Source: Chaetoderma sp. LZ-2023a
Lineage: Eukaryota > Mollusca > Caudofoveata > Chaetodermatida > Chaetodermatidae
Length of the DNA: 64,000 nucleotides
Reading direction: 5' to 3'
Assembly (NCBI GenBank): GCA_034401795.1
Contig: CM067372.1
Coordinates: forward strand, 22,195,462-22,259,461
The notes beneath the pieces are model-generated. The model saw nothing but the letters and a program-made list of their open reading frames with translations. It made no database searches and was not told where the DNA came from. The position numbers and the translations under genes were made by a program. Of the stretch, positions 58,700 to 64,000 are shown in pieces. The first letter of the stretch is position 1. Each line of letters begins with the position of its first letter.

Positions 58700-59846
58700 T
58701 TGTATGTATGCATGTATGCTTACTGTATTCTGCAGCTATGGTAGTAGAAACATCATCCAGCTCCAATCAGACCTTCTTCGCTTTTGCCCACCATGTCTTT
58801 CCCTCAGCCGAATTCCTTACCTTTCTCAGGTCCATTCTTGACTCTAGTGTACCGAGTCTTGCTTTCTTGAGGTCACCTCATAGCACGCTTGACAGATTTA
58901 TGCAATGACGTCCTATCCTGGCTTTGTATTTTCTGGCTCCGAGTAGGGCACATTCCAAGGCTTTCTGTGCTGGTGTCTCTTCTCGCATCATAAAAACATG
59001 GGCAAACTGCACAACTTTTACAGACAGCGGTGACGTATTACACATCTTGTATAGTGCATCATTGGCACTTATCATGTCTGGCCATCGGCGCCCAGTGATG
59101 GTGCGCAGGTATTTGCGGTGGCAGGCATCAAGTTTAGCTAGAGCTGTCTTTGGAGCGGCCCAGGTGTTACAGTTATACAACATCAAGGATACGTACGTTG
59201 CATTGTATAACCGTAGCCGTTTCATCAAGGGCATCTTTGATCTACGAATCCATAGCTTCCAGAAGGACTGGCAAGCTATATTCCTCATGCCGCATCGTGC
59301 GACAATGTCAGCAGTACTGCAAATCAGTGAACATAGGATTTTACTTTTCCTCCGTGGTTCGCCGCCACACAGTGGGTCGTAATTTTCTTTAGGTTCATGC
59401 TTTGTAGATAGGTATATGTGGGTGAACTCTGTTTTGGATCCATTCATAAAGAGATTCTCAATTTTTAGTTTGCTTGCAGCTATTGGGAGAAGTTCGTCAA
59501 GGGGATTCTTTTCCTCATCTATGAAGTCCACATCGTCGGCATATTCCATCTCTAGTGGCATACCCAGTATTGATGCTGGGGTGAGGGTGGGTGGGATTGG
59601 GTCTTGTGGAACTTTCCCGCACAGATTTCAACGCGGCAGCAAGGTAGCCAGTGAAAAGCACCGAAGATAGACCATCTCCCTATGGGGAGCCGATTGATGT
59701 CTCAAACGCTACAGACCTCACTGACTTGACTCGTACTCTCAGCTTGGTATCTGCAAGCAGTAACCTCACTAGTCGTAGCTCATCTGCAATGCAACTGGCC
59801 TGGCGTGGTACATCTAGGATCATTGAGCGTTTAATTGTGTCAACAA
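58700..59846 (-). mobile_element. 5'-truncated LINE insertion inside the satellite, 8-bp target duplication
   Basis: Flanked by TTGGCAAC at 58,692-58,699 and 59,847-59,854. Read on the minus strand, the 3' end is an ATACATGCATACATACAA-type tail. It encodes the reverse transcriptase palm and C-terminal region only. The duplicated motif is also part of the satellite unit, so the exact boundary is supported by the restored unit order rather than by the repeat alone. Confidence 0.78.
58878..59846 (-). pseudogene. LINE reverse transcriptase fragment (palm to C-terminus)
   Basis: On the minus strand the first part (from 59,846) carries LRLVRLLLADTKLRVRV and FETSIGSP, the start of RT motif B. A stop and frame change at about 59,560-59,680 precede an ORF (59,561-58,878) with motif C (MEYADDVDFI, a YADD box). 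Post-palm blocks follow: KTEFTHIYL, SLICSTADI, FWKLW, RLRLYN, LYNCNTWAAPKTALAKLDACHRKYLR and GRRWPDMISANDALY. Truncated and frameshifted, so not functional. The old fragment at 25,320-25,735 is a relative. Confidence 0.85.
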
Positions 59847-60310
59847 TTGGCAACATATCATCCTTCAATCATTTTTCAGAACTAAGAATTGGCAAATTAT
59901 TTTGTTTCAGTGCTTAGAATTGACAACACATCCGTTTTCCTCATTCACAATTGGTAAATATTATCTTCGAGGGATTAGGTTTGGTAAAAGGCTTTTTTCC
60001 CATGCTATGGAATTTGTTAAATATCATGTTGCAATGCTAAAGATTGGCAACACATGATCATAGTTTAGTGTTCAGAAGTGGGTTTTTTTCAGCACCAAGT
60101 ATTGGTACATTACTGCCCTTCAGTGCTTAGAATTGACAGCAGATCAACTTTCCTCGCTCACAATTGGTAAGTGTCATCTTTCAGGGGTTAGGCTTGGCAA
60201 AAGGTCATCGTTCATGGCATGCAATTTGTTAAATGGCATGTTGCAATGCTCAGGATTTTCAGCACTAAGAATTGGTAAATTATTGCATTTCCGTGCTTAG
60301 CATTGACAAC

Positions 60311-60879
60311 GGATATCACTCCAGATTACATTACATTTAAGTGAAAGTATGTAAACGCGCATTACATGCTGTTGTGGTTCAAATTTGATTTGATTGTTAT
60401 GCCATCCAACGTTTGACTATATTGTTCTGTGTTGTCGTAGACACGATGCCCTAGTTCATGAGAAGTGGTTCATCGTCGCGTAATCAAATACAACCCGTGA
60501 ACATGATACTGTGTAGAGTGCAGCACTGAGACAGTGGTGGTCGGTGATGGTGTTTGTGTGTGGGTGTAGATCTCACACTGGCTAAAGACTGTAAGCTAGA
60601 GATAACATGTATTGCTTAAGATGTCATAATTGACAACTAGATTTGATTCAGGCACATGCATGCACACCTCAAGTTGCCTATATGCTCTCCACCCTAATGG
60701 CCATACCGACGTGCTTCAGACATTGACACGCTATAACTGTGACCATAACAGGGAGTAGTCCTCTCATTTATCACATAGCAACGGACTAGGGTTAGAGCCA
60801 CTAAATAGGGAGCCTGGTAGAAATTTGGTAACTATGCACACCGCACGTTGTTCTACTGTTTGCAATGTCAATGACTGGT
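60311..60879. other. No gene recognised
   Basis: Unique-looking AT-rich sequence with no ORF or repeat of note. A CACCCTAATGGCCAT block at 60,690 recurs at 41,813. Confidence 0.4.
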
Positions 60880-61808
60880 CGGTCCTTGGTTGTTAATTTG
60901 AACAGCAAGTATCTTCGGAGACATAGCAACTTATTCTTTTTCTGGACGTGTTTGAACTCTTAACTACCGGACCTGCAAAATAATGATATATTGTCTTCAT
61001 TAATCTAGTAGCCGATTGGGACACCTCCCAATTAATATCAATATCTTAATTAGGATTAGTTGATGTTCTATGAGTCCGGCCATAATCGCATAAACAAGCA
61101 TTTTGTATCCGTTTTCTAAATCAGCGGCAGAGTAGACATGGCGAAATATGTGCGCATTTAAATCTCGTTAGCTTCAATTTGGCTTTCATTGCCGTTATAT
61201 TTATCTTCGTGTGCGTATTTTGTATTATCCGTCTCATTACAGTGATCATTCTATGGCTTGTGGACGGGTTGTGATTATATCTTCTAAACACGAGTTAAAA
61301 CTTATCTTCGATTTGGAGCAGAATGGCGATACAACATATGTACCTTGTCCAGCTGTCTGGAAGCAGTCGTTTATTTGTGCAGTCTATGTAGATTGGCAGG
61401 CAGATACGTCGCTTCTTCCAAGTTTATAAAGAACATGTATGTGAGAATCCATTATTATGCCATGAGGACGAGGTAAAGATTCTCCAAGAAAGCCTGAGAT
61501 TTTCCTAGAATCTATCTCTGAGAGACCAGGTTGAGCGTTTCCTTTAATTTCTTTAAATATCATTTGGGTATACTGGTCAGTGGTGTTCCGGCTCTTTATT
61601 CCCGAAAATGTCCAAACAAATTACCTTTCCCACCATTTGTATATGATTTAATGTCATTTGCTGTAAAGCGATAAATAATCTATGGAATGAGATGGATAAC
61701 CATGACCACGACGAAGGCGGCAGCGGCGGTGGCAGCGGTGGACGGCAGTAACGGCATCGACGAAAACGACGAGGGTGATGATGCCAGCGACGCCGACGAC
61801 GACGAGGA

Positions 61809-61844
<36 letters not shown>

Positions 61845-62110
61845 AGACGATGATAGCTTGTCAGATGGCGTAGGTTTGCTAAAAAGGATTGCTTTTATCC
61901 GCAATGACCGGCAAGTATAATACCGACCTGCTGATTGGCTGGAGCTAAGAGATTATACACCCTGCATATTCAACAGTTAATGGTTTGCCATGCATTGGTC
62001 ATACTAACTATTTATCATCACACAGCACGCTATACCCATAATGATAGAGAGGTGAGATATCGCCCATGAACGAATGAATCCATTAAAGGGAAACATCAGA
62101 CCCTCTATAC
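60880..62110 (+). repeat. Diverged copy of arm sequence
   Basis: 60,890-60,990 resembles 33,690-33,790 and 26,955-27,060; 61,130-61,330 resembles 29,690-29,960 (GTGATCATTCTATG block); a (GAC)n tract at 61,716-61,855 follows; 61,965-62,090 resembles 31,195-31,310. No gene recognised. Confidence 0.6.
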
Positions 62111-64000
62111 TACTTTGTATACAATGAATCTACAGACCGCAACGTTTCCAAAAATATAATTGTAAGCTCTGTGCTCAAATTAGAAATAGATATCTTCGTT
62201 TTTTAAATATGTGATACATTAGTTAAATTTCTATTCCCGGATGAGGCGTATGACATCATAAGTTGAACGTTTTTCTCGCTGTCATCCAACGCTATAGCAA
62301 TACGCGAATTGCGTTTTTATAAGAGGGTTCTCTTCAACGGTTTTAGGAACATATAAACTATATTTGAGGAAAAGTTGACGAATAGGTCTATATAAAATTA
62401 GTCCTTTGTCTGATTTCTCTGATGGTGCCGATTTTTACATGAAGTTTTGATCTTGAGATAAATGGATGACGCGAAAGCATAGGCATAACAATATAATTGC
62501 CACTTTTGAATCAACACTCTCACTGTTGCTACGGCAGATAATGTTATTAAAGTGTCATCTATTAATATGAGAGTGTAACTAGTTTGTACATACATCCAGT
62601 CCATCCTTACGTAGTTATGTTTTCATACTAGCCTCAAAACTTCCTGAGATAGTGTAATATTCATGTAATTGGCAGGTATCTCCATAGAAAATGGCCATCT
62701 TATGTTCGGCAACTAATCTTTGAAAATGACAAATATATTCCATAAATTTGCGATAGTGTGATAAACATCTTAATCTCTTCAATCTGTACATATATAAATG
62801 ATGTCGATAGCATTATCACCGATAGAGATATCACCATCCAAATGCATGCACTCCTGTCATCAGAGCGCCGTTATCATGGTTCTTGTCGGATGGGATTCAA
62901 CATATGACGTCATAGCTTTAATTAACTCGCAGAAAATTATAGTAACATAGCGTTTTTAACACCATTGTAATCGGATTTATATATAAATGTCGCTGGAAGG
63001 TTTTACACAGTAGCTTAAATATGGGCGCTACGACAGAACTGCGTGTTTTATGCAAACAATGGTGACCCATTTTGTGATTCCCTTTAAGCAAGAATTTGAA
63101 CATTATGAGGCCCTTATTCATATGTGTAGAACATAATGTGTTATTACGACAATGGTGATGATTAATGGAGAGCACCAATGGCAAGCATATCGAGTATGGT
63201 TCAGCTACTATGAGTCAAAGTGAACGAACAACTGCCACCATTCATTACTCATATGAACTATTTATCATCACACAGCAGGCTATATCCCATAATGATAGAG
63301 AGGTGAGATATTGCCGATGAACGAATAACGTTATTACGCTAGAATATATACTGTTTGTAGACTACGAATAGTGCGTTAACTGAGCCGGCTAAATACGTGG
63401 AGAAAGAGTTGATGCTATTTGAAAGAAAACACATTGCAATACCACCTGGCTAATCAGCATATGCCATTTCCTGCTCAATGCTGGATGGAGTCAGTTCCCT
63501 TTACATGCACTCCAACACACATGTTGTCATGGCAATCTCAATCTTCTTGTCGGTAATCTAACATTGTGTTAATTTTATATATTTACTTCATAGCCGCCAG
63601 TCATGGAATCCTGATAGAAATCGATGCATCACGAGAGTTGAGGTTAAAAGAGCACGTTCATATTCCGTATGTGCATCCATTGCTGTATTGCTGTATCAGC
63701 ACATTATAGTATCAGTACGGACAGACAATCTAAGTGGGGATTAATGAGACAATCAATTCACATGAGCATCAGCTGGTGCTATACAGATCGATGAAAGTTT
63801 CCATATCAAGTCCTAATACGCGTGGCTATCATCATCATTATTTCAGATGGAAGACTGATCGTATAGAACTGGCGGTTGTCGGTTGTTGGGGGCGGGCTGG
63901 GTGGGGTGGGTGTGCGTGCGTGGGTGCGTGGGTGCGTGCGTGTGTGTGGCTGGGGTGGTAATACAAGATGCAGCATGATACATCACCTTACATGTAGCAT
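62111..64000. other. No gene recognised; minor repeats
   Basis: 63,254-63,334 is a close direct copy (about 93%) of 62,006-62,090 (AACTATTTATCATCACACAGCA...). 63,095-63,180 is a diverged relative of 46,940-47,000 and 49,645-49,720. A MITE-like fragment (ATATGACGTCATAGC) lies near 62,902, and a (GTGC/GGGT)n tract at 63,888-63,955. Confidence 0.5.

Larger units (their letters stand above)
58080..60310 (+). repeat. Roughly 230-bp satellite, interrupted by a LINE
   Basis: CAGTGCTTAGAATTGACAAC and variants recur at about 58,095, 58,322, 58,553, 59,909, 60,121 and 60,292. Between them lie TTTCCTCACTCACAATTGG, TTTGTAAAA/TTTGTTAAAT and CATGTTGCAATG blocks. Shorter internal echoes of AGAATTGGTAAATTAT suggest an older sub-repeat. 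The array is split at 58,700-59,846. Confidence 0.85.

Overview
This window is a repeat-dense piece of a eukaryotic genome, most likely from an aquatic invertebrate animal. The evidence is the mix of mobile elements (Academ, Polinton/Maverick, Penelope-like with a GIY-YIG domain, Tc1, LINEs, a SINE-like copy, MITEs), long (GTGC)n, (GACG)n, (GAC)n and (AT)n tracts, and no operons. The species cannot be fixed from the sequence. I see no convincing host protein-coding gene, tRNA, rRNA or CRISPR array; almost every coding trace belongs to a mobile element. All homology statements below are alignments made by eye.

Layout, 1-41.5 kb. This part is one large imperfect inverted duplication. Arm 1 runs from about 1,260 to 24,620 and arm 2, reversed, from about 41,530 to 29,270; the two are colinear at roughly 70-80% identity. 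Their very different lengths are explained by insertions in one arm whose empty site is visible in the other. Arm 1 holds two 391-392 bp MITEs (1,419-1,810; 2,757-3,147), a complete-ended Academ transposon (5,282-11,251), an expanded 38-bp minisatellite (11,300-12,775) and a decayed Polinton (12,885-22,844). Arm 2 holds a MITE (31,460-31,847), a 5'-truncated RNase H LINE (31,945-33,190) and a Penelope-like element (34,710-39,478), itself split by a Tc1 transposon (35,952-37,610). With these removed, each arm is about 5 kb. The centre (24.6-29.3 kb) holds an old LINE fragment, a (GTGC)n tract, a further copy of part of the arm sequence and a 50-bp minisatellite.

Layout, 41.5-64 kb. More diverged copies of the same arm sequence occur at about 43.4-47.0 and 60.9-62.1 kb, and a separate direct duplication pairs 46.9-48.8 with 49.6-51.0 kb. 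Other contents are a SINE-like insertion with 12-bp target duplications (52,261-52,502), a CR1-like LINE ORF1 remnant (52.7-53.7 kb), an ORF2 endonuclease remnant preceded by a degenerate 2A-like peptide (56.36-57.09 kb), tandem repeats between them, and a roughly 230-bp satellite (58.1-60.3 kb) interrupted by a minus-strand LINE reverse transcriptase fragment with 8-bp target duplications.

How the parts relate. The genes do not form a pathway; they are competing mobile elements. The best-preserved gene is the Tc1 transposase (341 aa, DD34E). The Academ gene is three long ORFs split by one frameshift and one indel. The Polinton keeps exonuclease and early polymerase motifs of a protein-primed DNA polymerase but has lost the C-terminal catalytic half, and no integrase or capsid gene could be recognised in it.
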